The notes: generated by a model not told the origin, from the sequence alone. Positions 26,720-35,207 are shown, counted from the first letter of the stretch. The stretch is DNA of 55,782 bases from Pseudomonadales bacterium (GCA_017854255.1 JAFMIA010000015.1:1-55782); one strand, 5' to 3'. A program made the numbers and translations.

Positions 26720-27358
26720 GTGCAAGAAATCGCGTTATTTCCCATTCCAGAGTTGGTGGCCTTCCCGGGCCATGAAGTCCCGCTCCATGTGTTTGAGCCG
26801 CGTTATCGCAAGATGGTGACGGATAGTGTGGCTGCCGAGCGGCCGATCGGTGTTTGCCATACCCGCAAACAAATCCGCGCGGCGCCTCAATTGAAGACAA
26901 CCGAAGAAGCGCTCAGCACCAATCAAGCGACCTACCTTCCTTATGAGATTTTCTCAGCAGGCCCATGCCGCATCCTAGAGACCCTTGATGATGGACGGAT
27001 TCATGCGGCGATCGAGATGCAAGCACGCTACCGCGTGATCTCAGAAGTGCAAACGCTGCCGTATAAAATTGTCCGCGCGGAGCGATTGATCGATGAGGAT
27101 GCTGAGCAGGAATACCCTGCCCTTCAAAGAGAGATTAACGACAGTCTGCTAGCCCTCATTGGCGAAGAGCATCAGCAGTTGCGAAAGATTCTGGCGGCTA
27201 ACAGCTGGCAAGAACAATCATCGTCGGTGTTCTCCTACCGCATTTTCCAATATTTAAAATTTGATGCCGATATTATGCAGCAGTTACTGGAATGTAATTC
27301 GATCGAAGCCCGGTTGCATTTGGTGGGCGGCCTGCTGAGCGGCACGCCGGTCCATTAA
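26720..27358 (+). CDS. Stand-alone LON substrate-binding domain protein
   Basis: 212 residues. The start LFPIPELVAFPGHEVPLHVFEPRYRKMV (in pieces: LFPIPELVAFPG, PLHVFEPRY) is the classic LON N-terminal domain opening. There is no AAA+ or protease part, so it is not Lon itself. The C-terminal half is helical. Such stand-alone proteins are common in proteobacteria and are thought to bind misfolded or specific proteins; their role is not established. GTG 26720 follows CAAGGAG. Confidence 0.85.
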   Translation: MQEIALFPIPELVAFPGHEVPLHVFEPRYRKMVTDSVAAERPIGVCHTRKQIRAAPQLKTTEEALSTNQATYLPYEIFSAGPCRILETLDDGRIHAAIEMQARYRVISEVQTLPYKIVRAERLIDEDAEQEYPALQREINDSLLALIGEEHQQLRKILAANSWQEQSSSVFSYRIFQYLKFDADIMQQLLECNSIEARLHLVGGLLSGTPVH

Positions 27359-27367
27359 GGCCCGGCT

Positions 27368-28705
27368 TTAATCCTTGGCGTAGCGGGCCTGCTTGCGGGC
27401 GACGAGTCGCTCCAGCCGTTGATGTAGCTTGGCGTTCAAAGGCCAGGTCACGCAGAGATAAAAAGCCACCACAAACATAAGGGTTGGCACAATTGCATAC
27501 AGGATGCCCAGCCACATGAGTTCTGTCGGCCCGTTGGTCACGTTTCTTGCAACCGAATAGCCTACGAGGCCAAGAATCGGCAGGGACAAGCCGCCGAAAG
27601 ACGCGGCGCACTTCGTCATAAATCCTAAAATCGCGAAATAGCTGGCGGGTCGGGCTGTACCCGATCGTACGGTATCGAAATCCACAACATCGGCCAGCAT
27701 GGCGCGCGGTAGGTAGGCAAACGCGCCGAAACAAAAGCCTTTTAAGGCAAACAAAACATAAAATTCAGTGATTTGGCCGTAGTCCAGCATAAAGCAAGCA
27801 ATGGCGATGATGCTCACCAGTACCATGGCGGTCGCTAAAGACTGATGCTTGCCAAACCGACGTGCAATCCAATCCCAAACCGGAATCGCCAGCAGTCCCA
27901 CGCCAAAATACAGCACATACAAGCGCCCGACTCGGTCCGCGCCGACGTAGTCTTGAACGAAAAAAAGCGACAGGGTATTTCTGAAGTTCTCGCCGCCGGC
28001 AATGAGTAATTCGATCATTAGCAATCGAAGGAAAAGCTTGTTTCGGGTCATTTGTCGCAGCGATGCCACAATCGAGACCCGAGGCGCTGCTGGCACCGCC
28101 ACTTCGGGCACCTTTAAGAGCACGATTAGCGCGGTGAGGGGTAACAGGGTCACGATCACCCACGAAAAATTACTGAGAACGAAACTGGCAGAACGATTAT
28201 CAAATACTTCCTCTGAAATCAGTACGATGGCGGAGGCGACAATCAAACCCGCCAGCACGTACTTCTCGCGCGCTGATTGGATCATGGTTCGAGTATGGTA
28301 TTCAGTCGATAGCTCCATGCCCCAGGCGGCATAAGGCAGGCCTAAAATGGTGGTTGCAAGCCGAAGCAAAATGAAAAACAGGGCAAGGTATAAAACCGTG
28401 CTGCCTTGATCCGGATTAAGCAGCATCCAAACGGCAACCGCGTAGATGGGTACACCAATTGCGATCCAAGGCTTGCGGCGTCCCCAACGGGTTTGAAAGC
28501 GGTCCGACATGAAGCCCATGGCTGGGTCAGAAATCGCATCGAAAATCGCCGCACAAAAGATCACCAGCCCAATCAAACCCAGATCAATGCCGATCTCCGT
28601 TGAATACAAGCGAGGGATCCAGACGGCTAGCGGATAACTGATGATCGCAAGGGGCAGGCTAACCGAGCCGTAGATCCAAGCCGTTGATCGCGTGATGGGA
28701 GTCAT
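27368..28705 (-). CDS. GPH-type (glycoside-pentoside-hexuronide) MFS symporter
   Basis: 445 residues with 12 hydrophobic segments. DAISDPAMGFMSDRFQTRWGRRKPWI carries the GPH family signature D-P-x-x-G-x-x-x-D-R-x-x-x-x-x-G-R-R-R/K-P. These carriers import sugars or, in marine bacteria, related solutes with H+ or Na+. ATG 28705 (MTPITRSTAW) fits the usual GPH opening just before helix 1; the frame is open to 28780, so an N-terminal extension is possible. It is convergent with the LON-domain gene (9-bp gap) and divergent from slyD. Confidence 0.85.
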   Translation of the reverse strand: MTPITRSTAWIYGSVSLPLAIISYPLAVWIPRLYSTEIGIDLGLIGLVIFCAAIFDAISDPAMGFMSDRFQTRWGRRKPWIAIGVPIYAVAVWMLLNPDQGSTVLYLALFFILLRLATTILGLPYAAWGMELSTEYHTRTMIQSAREKYVLAGLIVASAIVLISEEVFDNRSASFVLSNFSWVIVTLLPLTALIVLLKVPEVAVPAAPRVSIVASLRQMTRNKLFLRLLMIELLIAGGENFRNTLSLFFVQDYVGADRVGRLYVLYFGVGLLAIPVWDWIARRFGKHQSLATAMVLVSIIAIACFMLDYGQITEFYVLFALKGFCFGAFAYLPRAMLADVVDFDTVRSGTARPASYFAILGFMTKCAASFGGLSLPILGLVGYSVARNVTNGPTELMWLGILYAIVPTLMFVVAFYLCVTWPLNAKLHQRLERLVARKQARYAKD

Positions 28706-28846
28706 GTTGGTTTGCCGGTGTTCCTTAATGGCCAAGAAAACGTCTGCGGTGCCGCCCAATAGTGCCAAGGCTTTCATCAATAGTCCAACCGAGTTCCGCG
28801 GGCGAGCAGCCGCGCGGCCAGCCTTCCTAGGTATTCAGGGTGATTT

Positions 28847-28880
28847 CAGTTAACATGCTGGCCTCGCGTAATGTTAACTG
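28847..28880. promoter_or_regulatory. Perfect inverted repeat with two GTTAAC cores, candidate operator
   Basis: CAGTTAACAT and ATGTTAACTG are perfect 10-bp arms separated by 14 bp. Each arm itself contains the palindrome GTTAAC; their centres are 24 bp apart. The element lies in the divergent region between the GPH carrier and slyD. It could bind a regulator tetramer, or form a hairpin ahead of the T-rich stretch at 28881-28888. Confidence 0.45.
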
Positions 28881-29011
28881 TTTCTTTTGGTTCACTGTTT
28901 GTTATCAAGTCCGTGTAAAAAGCTCAGTTGATCGTATTTATTGATTGAATCTAGCTAGATCGTCGCGAGGGTTTCGCTTTGATTCCGGACCAGACGAATA
29001 GTGAGCCCCGC

Positions 29012-29479
29012 ATGAATATTTGTGACCACGCCGTTGTGGCGATGCATTACACCCTAAAAAATGCCGAAGGAGCGGTTCTAGATAGCTCCGAAGGACAAGA
29101 TCCGCTTACTTACTTACACGGCACCGGTGGCATTATCACCGGGCTTGAAGCCGCTTTGTTGGATAAGGTTGCGGGCGATCAATTGACGGCTGTGATCGAG
29201 CCGAAGGACGGGTACGGGGCGATTGACCCATCATTGGTTCAGGTTGTACCGCGGTCTGCATTTGCCGGCGTTGAGTTGATTGAGGCCGGGATGCGCTTTA
29301 CAGCGTCAGATGAGCAGGGTCAGCAGCAATCTGTTGCGATTGCGGCAGTAAACGGCGATGAAATCACCGTTGATGGCAATCATCCTCTGGCGGGTGAGAC
29401 CCTGCATTTCGAGGTTGAAGTGGTCAGTGTACGCGCCGCGACAGAAGAAGAAATCAGCCACGGACATGTGCATTCGTGA
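29012..29479 (+). CDS. slyD: FKBP-type peptidyl-prolyl isomerase, SlyD-like
   Basis: 155 residues. The FKBP half opens with VVAMHYTLKNAEGAVLDSSEG and LTYLHGTGGIITGLE; the inserted-flap chaperone domain follows (YGAIDPSLVQVVPRSAF), and the frame ends HGHVHS, a short remnant of the His-rich metal-binding tail of SlyD. It catalyses prolyl cis/trans isomerisation and acts as a chaperone in the cytoplasm. ATG 29012 was preferred over an upstream TTG 33 bases earlier. An RRM gene follows 71 bp downstream. Confidence 0.9.
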   Translation: MNICDHAVVAMHYTLKNAEGAVLDSSEGQDPLTYLHGTGGIITGLEAALLDKVAGDQLTAVIEPKDGYGAIDPSLVQVVPRSAFAGVELIEAGMRFTASDEQGQQQSVAIAAVNGDEITVDGNHPLAGETLHFEVEVVSVRAATEEEISHGHVHS

Positions 29480-29550
29480 TGGAAACCACCGGCGCCATAG
29501 CTGAGCGCCGGTTTGCACAGACAAGAAATCACGATTCATAAGGAATTAAC

Positions 29551-29811
29551 TTGAAAATATATGTCGGTAACCTTCCGTTTAAAATCTCACAGGGCGAACT
29601 GGCTGAAATGTTCGAAGCCCATGGTGCTGTCACGGATGCCGTGATCATCACCGATCGAGATACGGGTCGCTCGAAGGGATTCGGTTTCATCGAAATGAGC
29701 GAAACCGAAGCGGGCAATGCCGCCATTCACGCACTGAACGGCAAAGAATTTGACGGTCGTGCCCTCACCGTTAATGAAGCTCGTCCAAAAGAGGATCGGC
29801 CGCGTCGATAA
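29551..29811 (+). CDS. RRM RNA-binding protein
   Basis: 86 residues consisting of one RNA-recognition motif: RNP-2 KIYVGNLPF at the start and RNP-1 SKGFGFIEM near residue 47, each with the aromatic residues that stack on RNA bases. Such single-RRM proteins occur in many gammaproteobacteria and cyanobacteria and are often cold-linked. The start is TTG 29551 with AAGGAATTAAC before it, an unusual initiation codon that may limit expression. A SutA-like small gene follows 17 bp later. Confidence 0.88.
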   Translation: MKIYVGNLPFKISQGELAEMFEAHGAVTDAVIITDRDTGRSKGFGFIEMSETEAGNAAIHALNGKEFDGRALTVNEARPKEDRPRR

Positions 29812-29828
29812 CCGCAGCCCTTACGATT

Positions 29829-30008
29829 ATGTCAAAAAAATCAAATTCTGATGCCCTCGCACAACAATCGTTGCGCGATAAGATTGTTTCCGAAACCGAG
29901 GCGTTTTTGGCGTCCGGTAAAAAGATTCAAGAAATACCGAACGGTGTGAGTGGTCAGAATGCACAAAGTGGCTCTCGCCACATCAGAATCAGCACCAAAA
30001 AAGACTAA
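29829..30008 (+). CDS. SutA-like small protein (59 aa)
   Basis: ATG 29829 to TAA 30008 encodes 59 residues, Lys/Ser-rich at both ends, with a central helix RDKIVSETEAFLASGKKIQEI followed by PNGVSGQ; the piece EAFLASGKKIQEI resembles the EFLxxGGKVQEI motif of Pseudomonas SutA, an acidic RNA polymerase-binding factor active in slow growth. The acidic N-terminal arm of SutA is absent. It lies 17 bp after the RRM gene on the same strand, so the two are probably one transcript. The ribosome site is weak. Function is inferred from the motif only. Confidence 0.65.
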   Translation: MSKKSNSDALAQQSLRDKIVSETEAFLASGKKIQEIPNGVSGQNAQSGSRHIRISTKKD

Positions 30009-30150
30009 TTCGGCTGGTAGCGAGCGAGTGGTTGTTGGTGTGGTCTGTTTGCGAACATCTTAGTTGTGATCTCACGACTCGGGTGTTCTTTATGGTGTTT
30101 ATCGATTGGACAGTCGCCTGACTGAGCGCCCTGAACCGAGTGGCCCGCAT

Positions 30151-30180
30151 GATGCCTGTACCCCTTGATGCCTGCACCCC
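30151..30180 (+). repeat. Short tandem repeat in the acyl-CoA dehydrogenase upstream region
   Basis: GATGCCTGTACCCCTT is followed directly by GATGCCTGCACCCC. The surrounding 326 bp (30009-30334) hold no recognisable gene and probably carry the promoter for the acyl-CoA dehydrogenase pair. Confidence 0.6.
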
Positions 30181-30334
30181 GCCTTGCTTTTTTGCTGCCA
30201 ATGCCAATCCTGGTAATGCCCAATAATACAGGGCATGGATACCGCCGCATCACTGGGTGTCGGCGAGTGGTCAATGTCCTAGTTAGTCCTTATTATGGAT
30301 CTGTTAACCGGTTTGGTCCGATCAAGGAGTCTTT

Positions 30335-31531
30335 GTGAACGAGAATGAAATCAGTGAGTTTCGGTCGGATGTCCGAGCATGGCTTCAAGATAACAAGCCC
30401 GCCGCGCCTTCTTTTTTATTACCTGAAACGTTTATGGAGGTCGGCACCGATCAACAATTTGAGTTCCTAAGACGGTGGCAGCAAACGGTTTATGAGGCGG
30501 GCTATTTGGGGATGTCTTGGCCCGAGGCCTACGGTGGGGGCGGGCAACCCCAAGTCATGCAAGAGATCGTTAATCAAGAGATGGCAGCCCAGCGGGTGCC
30601 TTTCGTGCCGAATACGATTGGTTTGAATTGGGCCGGTCCATTGATTTTAGATATGGGTAGTGAGGCGGATAAGCAGCGCTACATTAAGAATATCCTGAGT
30701 GCCGAAGACATTTGGTGCCAAGGCTTTTCAGAGCCAGATCACGGCTCCGATCTGGGTAATGCGCAGGTTCGGGCAGTGAAGGACGGCGACGAATATGTGA
30801 TCAATGGCTCCAAGATTTGGACCAGCCTCGGCAGCTATGCCAAATATATGATTCTAATTGCGAGAACCTCAAATGAGGGTCCTAACAAGTATGCTGGGTT
30901 AAGCTTTTTCTTAGCGCCGATGACGGCTGACGGCATTGCGCCGACCCCGATTAAAAAACTGACTGGCGAATATGGGTTCTGCCAAACTTACTTTACCGAT
31001 GCGCGAATACCCGCCGATTGCATGCTTGGCAATGAGGGCGAGGGCTGGTCAGTTGCGATGAAAACCCTGATGTTTGAGCGCGGCGCTGTTGGCGGGCAAG
31101 CCGGTGGGTTATCTATGATGGATTTGAACATCAACGACATCGTTGAACTTGCGCGTCGCGCAACTCGAAATGGCCGCCCGGCTATTGAAGATCCTTTAAC
31201 CCGTGATGAGTTGGTGAAGCTTGTCTTGGAAGCCAAGGGCAATGCCGCAATGGGCTCGCGGGCGCGCATTCCAGCGCTTGGCGGCACCTACCCAACGGCT
31301 GTGGCAATGTCTGCAAAGCTCAGGAGTTCCGAGCTAAAGCGCAAGATGACTCGGTTTGCCGTGTCGTTGCAGGGCGCAAACGGTGCACGCTATATTAGTG
31401 AAGACGCCCTAGACGGCGGCAAGTGGCAGCGATCCTATTTGAATTCTTTTTCCGGCACCATCGGTGGCGGAACCACTCAGATTCAGAAAAACATTCTTGG
31501 CGAGCGGGTGCTCGGCTTACCGAAAAGTTAA
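30335..31531 (+). CDS. Acyl-CoA dehydrogenase, alpha-like partner
   Basis: 398 residues with the acyl-CoA dehydrogenase fold: CQGFSEPDHGSDLG near residue 128 (flavin/substrate loop), INGSKIWTS near 155, and C-terminal GTIGGGTTQIQKNILGERVLGLP. The MCAD-type catalytic Glu position (Y-E-G-T) is Gly here, so the base must lie elsewhere or on the partner. GTG 30335 follows CAAGGAG. It is directly followed, 10 bp later, by a second acyl-CoA dehydrogenase; adjacent unequal pairs of this kind form alpha2beta2 enzymes in steroid side-chain degradation, which is the likely arrangement. Confidence 0.9.
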   Translation: MNENEISEFRSDVRAWLQDNKPAAPSFLLPETFMEVGTDQQFEFLRRWQQTVYEAGYLGMSWPEAYGGGGQPQVMQEIVNQEMAAQRVPFVPNTIGLNWAGPLILDMGSEADKQRYIKNILSAEDIWCQGFSEPDHGSDLGNAQVRAVKDGDEYVINGSKIWTSLGSYAKYMILIARTSNEGPNKYAGLSFFLAPMTADGIAPTPIKKLTGEYGFCQTYFTDARIPADCMLGNEGEGWSVAMKTLMFERGAVGGQAGGLSMMDLNINDIVELARRATRNGRPAIEDPLTRDELVKLVLEAKGNAAMGSRARIPALGGTYPTAVAMSAKLRSSELKRKMTRFAVSLQGANGARYISEDALDGGKWQRSYLNSFSGTIGGGTTQIQKNILGERVLGLPKS

Positions 31532-31541
31532 GGAGTCGCCC

Positions 31542-32648
31542 GTGATTCGATTTTCTGAAGAACAAGCCATGCTATTGGATACGGCGCGCGAGTTTTGTCA
31601 AAAACGCGCGCCCATTGATGCGGTTCGGCAGGCTATCCAAGCAGGACAGCCGCTGGATGCAACGCTCTGGCAAACGATGGTTGATCTAGGTTGGCTGGGG
31701 GTCACCATTCCGGAAATCTATGGTGGACTAGGCTTGGATTTAGCAGACACGGTCCCCATTTTTGAAGCAATGGGTCGGCAACTCTTGGCAACGCCCCTGT
31801 TGGCCTCAACCCTTGCCGCTCAAGTCCTCATTGCGAATGGCAGCGACGACCAAAAAAACCAATGGCTTCCTAAAATTGCCGCCGGACAGATTGCAACCGT
31901 TGCCTTAACCGAGGCAAACGGCGCTTGGGACGCGGATCAAATCACCGCGCGTTTGAATCAATCCGCCTCCGGCGAAATGACGTTGACCGGCAGTAAAGCC
32001 TTTGTGCTCGACGCAGGCGTTGCCGATGTGATCTTGGTTTCGGCGTTGCAGGGTGAGTCCTTGCGCTGGTGCTTGGTGGATACTGGCGAGCTGCCCGACG
32101 GCGCGATCCAGCGTGAAGTCGTGATCGATGAAACGAGAAGGAGCTATAGCCTTGTGCTATCGGACTTATCGATTCGAGCAGATCAGATCCTGCCTGGCAC
32201 GGCGTTTAAAAAGATTGAGTTAGCGGCCATGTTGCTAATTACCGCCGAGATGTCGGGCGGGCTTGAAGGCGTGCTGGCCGTGATTGTCGGTTATCTTAAT
32301 ACCCGAAAACAATTCGATCGATTGATCGGTAGTTATCAAGCGATGAAGCATCCGACCGTGGATATTTTAATGGGCGCGGAAATGACGCGATCGTATCTTT
32401 ATCATGCGGCAACGGTATGGCGCGATGAAACGGACCTCGCGGTTGTCGAGTCAGCGGTTCGTATGGCGAAATGCTGTGCGAGCGAGCAGTTTTCGGAAGC
32501 CGGTGATCGTGGAATTCAGTTCCACGGCGGTTTCGGGTTTACCTACGAATGTGATGCTCAGCTGTATTTAAGGCGGGCGCTTTGGAGCCAATACCAGTTT
32601 GGGGATGAACGTCACCAACGCCAGAAATTGAGCGCGCTATTGTTCTGA
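31542..32648 (+). CDS. Acyl-CoA dehydrogenase, beta-like partner
   Basis: 368 residues. Motifs: WLGVTIPEIYGGLGLDLAD near the N-terminus, degenerate substrate loop (VALTEANGAWDAD), and QFHGGFGFTYECDAQLYLRRA near the C-terminus, typical of the shorter partner in paired acyl-CoA dehydrogenases. GTG 31542 follows AAGGAG, 10 bp after the stop of the preceding dehydrogenase. The pair probably makes one heteromeric FAD enzyme that introduces an alpha,beta double bond in a bulky acyl-CoA. Confidence 0.9.
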   Translation: MIRFSEEQAMLLDTAREFCQKRAPIDAVRQAIQAGQPLDATLWQTMVDLGWLGVTIPEIYGGLGLDLADTVPIFEAMGRQLLATPLLASTLAAQVLIANGSDDQKNQWLPKIAAGQIATVALTEANGAWDADQITARLNQSASGEMTLTGSKAFVLDAGVADVILVSALQGESLRWCLVDTGELPDGAIQREVVIDETRRSYSLVLSDLSIRADQILPGTAFKKIELAAMLLITAEMSGGLEGVLAVIVGYLNTRKQFDRLIGSYQAMKHPTVDILMGAEMTRSYLYHAATVWRDETDLAVVESAVRMAKCCASEQFSEAGDRGIQFHGGFGFTYECDAQLYLRRALWSQYQFGDERHQRQKLSALLF

Positions 32649-32711
32649 GTTCACCGTTTAGCGCCAAGGCCGGACCAAAGGGTCTTGGTATTTCAGGAGC
32701 GAGGGCGCGTT

Positions 32712-33734
32712 ATGACCCAGCGTGAGATTCGATCAGCACCGGTTACCGCATCAAGGCTGTCGCAGGCCCAGATCAGCCAATGGCGCGATCAGGGCTATAC
32801 CTTGGTCAACGGTTTGATCACGCCGGCTTTACAACAGCAGTTGCTGGATTTGGCGGATGCGACGTTTCCGGCGCCGGGTTCGGCGGCGGCTGACGAGGTG
32901 ACCGACTTCGGCAGCAATGGCGCGCTGGTGTTTCCCTCGCCGCATACCATCTTTAACGAAATCACGTTAGACGCTGTATTGCTGCAAGCGGTTGCGGACC
33001 TCCTCGGCACTGAAGTCGCTCAATTAAGAATTACCCAGTCGGATCTTTGGCCCAAGTACGGCCGTCCTGAACGGCAGTCTGAGCGAGATAATCGGGACCA
33101 GCGGATGCATGTGGATTATCCGAATCATTCTTTGGTGCATCCACCGCGGTGGGAGACGCCGGAGGCGGTTGAGTTGATCTTGTATTATTCGGACGCTGCA
33201 GATTGCGGCGGGGAGACGGCTGTCGTGCCACGGACAGGCCCACAGGATCCTGCTTATCGCTGGCCAATAATTGATGCACCGGGTATTGGGGATCTGAGGT
33301 TTATCAACGATCGAGTCGCTGCCGAAACCTATCTTTCAGCAGTGGCGCCCGAGGTTGCTGAATTTCGAGCGGCGCTGTACGAGCGCGAGGCGCGGGTTGC
33401 GTACAGGCCAGGAGATGTTCTGTTGTATCGGCACGACACCTGGCATCGTGGAACGCCCTTGAAGCAGGGGGCTCGGCGACTCGCGCACAATATGACGTTT
33501 CGAGTCGCGGCTGCTGAGTGGGTGAGTACACTGCATCCAGGATGGGCATGGTCGGCGTATCGAGAAAGTCAGTTCCTTGAAAGGTGGATTGGCAGAGCGA
33601 GTGTACTGCAGCGGTGCGTCATGGGGTTTCCAGCGCCGGGCAGTGCCTATTGGAACCCCGAAACGTTGGCTGCAGTGACGGCGCGATATGGCGTCTTTGG
33701 CTTTGACCCTGCCCCGTATGCGTTAGATTCTTGA
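32712..33734 (+). CDS. Phytanoyl-CoA dioxygenase (PhyH) family protein
   Basis: 340 residues of the non-haem Fe(II)/2-oxoglutarate dioxygenase fold. The iron ligands are visible as HVDYP (His-x-Asp) near residue 135 and the distal His in LYRHDTWHRGTPL near 240, with a following Arg (GARR) suited to 2-oxoglutarate. PhyH proteins hydroxylate CoA esters or other small molecules. ATG 32712 was chosen because it follows AGGAGCGAGGG; GTG 32685 is less likely. The position 63 bp after the dehydrogenase pair suggests the same lipid pathway. Confidence 0.88.
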   Translation: MTQREIRSAPVTASRLSQAQISQWRDQGYTLVNGLITPALQQQLLDLADATFPAPGSAAADEVTDFGSNGALVFPSPHTIFNEITLDAVLLQAVADLLGTEVAQLRITQSDLWPKYGRPERQSERDNRDQRMHVDYPNHSLVHPPRWETPEAVELILYYSDAADCGGETAVVPRTGPQDPAYRWPIIDAPGIGDLRFINDRVAAETYLSAVAPEVAEFRAALYEREARVAYRPGDVLLYRHDTWHRGTPLKQGARRLAHNMTFRVAAAEWVSTLHPGWAWSAYRESQFLERWIGRASVLQRCVMGFPAPGSAYWNPETLAAVTARYGVFGFDPAPYALDS

Positions 33735-33792
33735 CGCGAATCGAGGTCGGGGGAGGGTCCTCAGAAGGAGGATAGGGGCGCCGTAACTACAA

Positions 33793-33846
33793 CCGGCTCG
33801 AAGTCTCTGTAAAAACGCCTTTGGCCAGGCTGACCGATCGAGCCGG
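33793..33846. terminator. Hairpin between convergent PhyH and chrR genes
   Basis: CCGGCTCG (33793-33800) pairs perfectly with CGAGCCGG (33839-33846); inside lies a smaller GCCT/AGGC stem. There is no run of T, so it may be a bidirectional, non-classical terminator or an RNA-stabilising structure. Confidence 0.35.
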
Positions 33847-33851
33847 AGTCA

Positions 33852-34523
33852 TTAACTGGGGTTGAACTGCATGAATGGGTTCAGGACCTGCTTAATGCCG
33901 GTCAGCTTGATCGGTGCGGATAGCACTGACAAGCAGATGCACGCCTGGTCTTGGGTCGCAGACGGTCTGTGCACATCACCAGGCTCACGCATGAGGAAGT
34001 CGCCTTCGCGGTAAATGCCGTCTTCGTCGGAGAAGCTGCCCTTCAGGACAACGGTTAATTCGGTTCCTTTATGGTCATGAACTGGGGCCTTGCCACCAGC
34101 GTCAATTCGGTGCAGTGCGAGCTCATAATCGGTTTCGCCAACACTAATGGCAGCAACAGACAAAGTAGAGGACAAGCTTCGCCACTCAAGTTCTTGGGAA
34201 TTCAGAAACCGATGCAGGTACTTAGGAAGTTGACTTGCAAGGTCCGGGCAGAGACTGGACTTAGGGGTCTCCGCTGCCGTTTCGGCATTGGCCATCATCG
34301 GCGCATCGAGCATAGCCAAAGTTTGCGCTAATAAGTCTTCTGATAATTCAGCTTCGTCACATTCTGTAAGCAGCTCACCACCAAGGATGTTGAGACCGCT
34401 TACGGCTTCTCGACATTGGTCGCAAAACTGCAGGTGCGTTGTAATTGAAATAAGGGGCGCCATTGACAGCCCGCCTGTTGCGTAGTCCGTCAAAAGCTGC
34501 GTATTTGGATGATTATTGATCAT
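33852..34523 (-). CDS. chrR: Zinc-binding anti-sigma factor, ChrR type
   Basis: 223 residues. The N-terminal zinc anti-sigma domain carries HLQFCDQC (HxxxCxxC) near residue 30. The C-terminal half is a cupin with HDHKGTELTVV and GDVHRP, i.e. the His, His, Glu and His positions that bind zinc in Rhodobacter ChrR. ChrR holds its ECF sigma inactive until singlet oxygen or organic peroxide is sensed through the cupin domain. The start overlaps the end of the sigma gene by 4 bp, typical for sigma/anti-sigma pairs. Confidence 0.92.
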   Translation of the reverse strand: MINNHPNTQLLTDYATGGLSMAPLISITTHLQFCDQCREAVSGLNILGGELLTECDEAELSEDLLAQTLAMLDAPMMANAETAAETPKSSLCPDLASQLPKYLHRFLNSQELEWRSLSSTLSVAAISVGETDYELALHRIDAGGKAPVHDHKGTELTVVLKGSFSDEDGIYREGDFLMREPGDVHRPSATQDQACICLSVLSAPIKLTGIKQVLNPFMQFNPS

Positions 34524-35116
34524 GAAGCGTATACCACCTGTTCTTCCCCATCTGGGCTTATTTTTAGTTTTAATTTTTGCAGCGCAAGCCGCACTCTAGA
34601 TTTAACGGTCCCAAGCGGGATGGCGAGCTCATCGGCAACTTCTTGCCCCGACTTACCTTGAAAGTACATCAAGGTCAGGACTTGGAGCTGCTCTTGGGGC
34701 AAGCTATTTAAATGTTCTCTGATATTGCTGGCGTTGCGAGTCTGGATCAGCGCAGTGAAGGGCGAAGATTCCTCGTTCTCATCAAACAAATCCTCAGCAA
34801 CCAGCTCATCGGTTTGGTGGTTCTTTTTGGCGTGCTTTCTAAGCCAATCGATGCGCGTGTTTCGGGCAATGGTGTACATCCAGGTACTGGCCGCGGCTTG
34901 CGTCGGCGCGTAACTGGGCGCTTTGCGCCATACCTTAATCATGGTTTCCTGGACAAGCTCCTCAGCTTGCTCTGGTTCAACGCCGCCACCTTTGAGTAAG
35001 AAGCCTTTTAAAAGAGGCCCGAAGTGTGAAAACAAGGCGCCAAAGGCGGCCTTATCTTGGTGGCTTCCGACCTTCACAAGCAGGGCGTTCCAGTCTGGTC
35101 CACTAGGTTTGTTCAT
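34520..35116 (-). CDS. rpoE: ECF RNA polymerase sigma factor, RpoE of the ChrR-partnered (ECF11-like) group
   Basis: 198 residues. Region 2 (FGALFSHFGPLLKGFL, AEELVQETMIKVW, TWMYTIARNTRIDWLRK) and region 4 (LPQEQLQVLTLMYFQGKSGQEVADELAIPLGTVKSRV as the helix-turn-helix, cited here by key parts) are complete. It directs transcription of photo-oxidative stress genes when released by ChrR. ATG 35116 (MNKPSG) was chosen from family length; the frame is open to 35269, but a TGATCT-N16-CGTA promoter lies at 35179-35204, within that open stretch, so an upstream start is unlikely. ATG 35146 remains possible. Confidence 0.92.
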   Translation of the reverse strand: MNKPSGPDWNALLVKVGSHQDKAAFGALFSHFGPLLKGFLLKGGGVEPEQAEELVQETMIKVWRKAPSYAPTQAAASTWMYTIARNTRIDWLRKHAKKNHQTDELVAEDLFDENEESSPFTALIQTRNASNIREHLNSLPQEQLQVLTLMYFQGKSGQEVADELAIPLGTVKSRVRLALQKLKLKISPDGEEQVVYAS

Positions 35117-35178
35117 CTTGGCCTTGGATTTGATTAGAGTCGCCATTATTCGCGCTTGTCCGTCTGATTTCAAAGGTT

Positions 35179-35204
35179 TACGGTCAGTTGAGCGCATTAG
35201 ATCA
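35179..35204 (-). promoter_or_regulatory. Predicted ECF (RpoE/ChrR) promoter of rpoE-chrR
   Basis: On the minus strand TGATCT (35204-35199), 16 bases, then CGTA (35182-35179) followed by AACC. This is close to the TGATCC / CGTAA pattern known for ChrR-partnered sigma factors. It lies directly behind the lipocalin stop and 63 bp before the sigma start, so the sigma would activate its own gene. The same spacing and -35/-10 core recur before folE. Confidence 0.6.
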
Positions 35205-35207
35205 TTA

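Noticed and set aside
26720-27358. Reading the LON-domain protein as a truncated Lon protease
   Set aside because: The length and C-terminal helical part match stand-alone LON-domain proteins, and no AAA+ or protease remnant follows.
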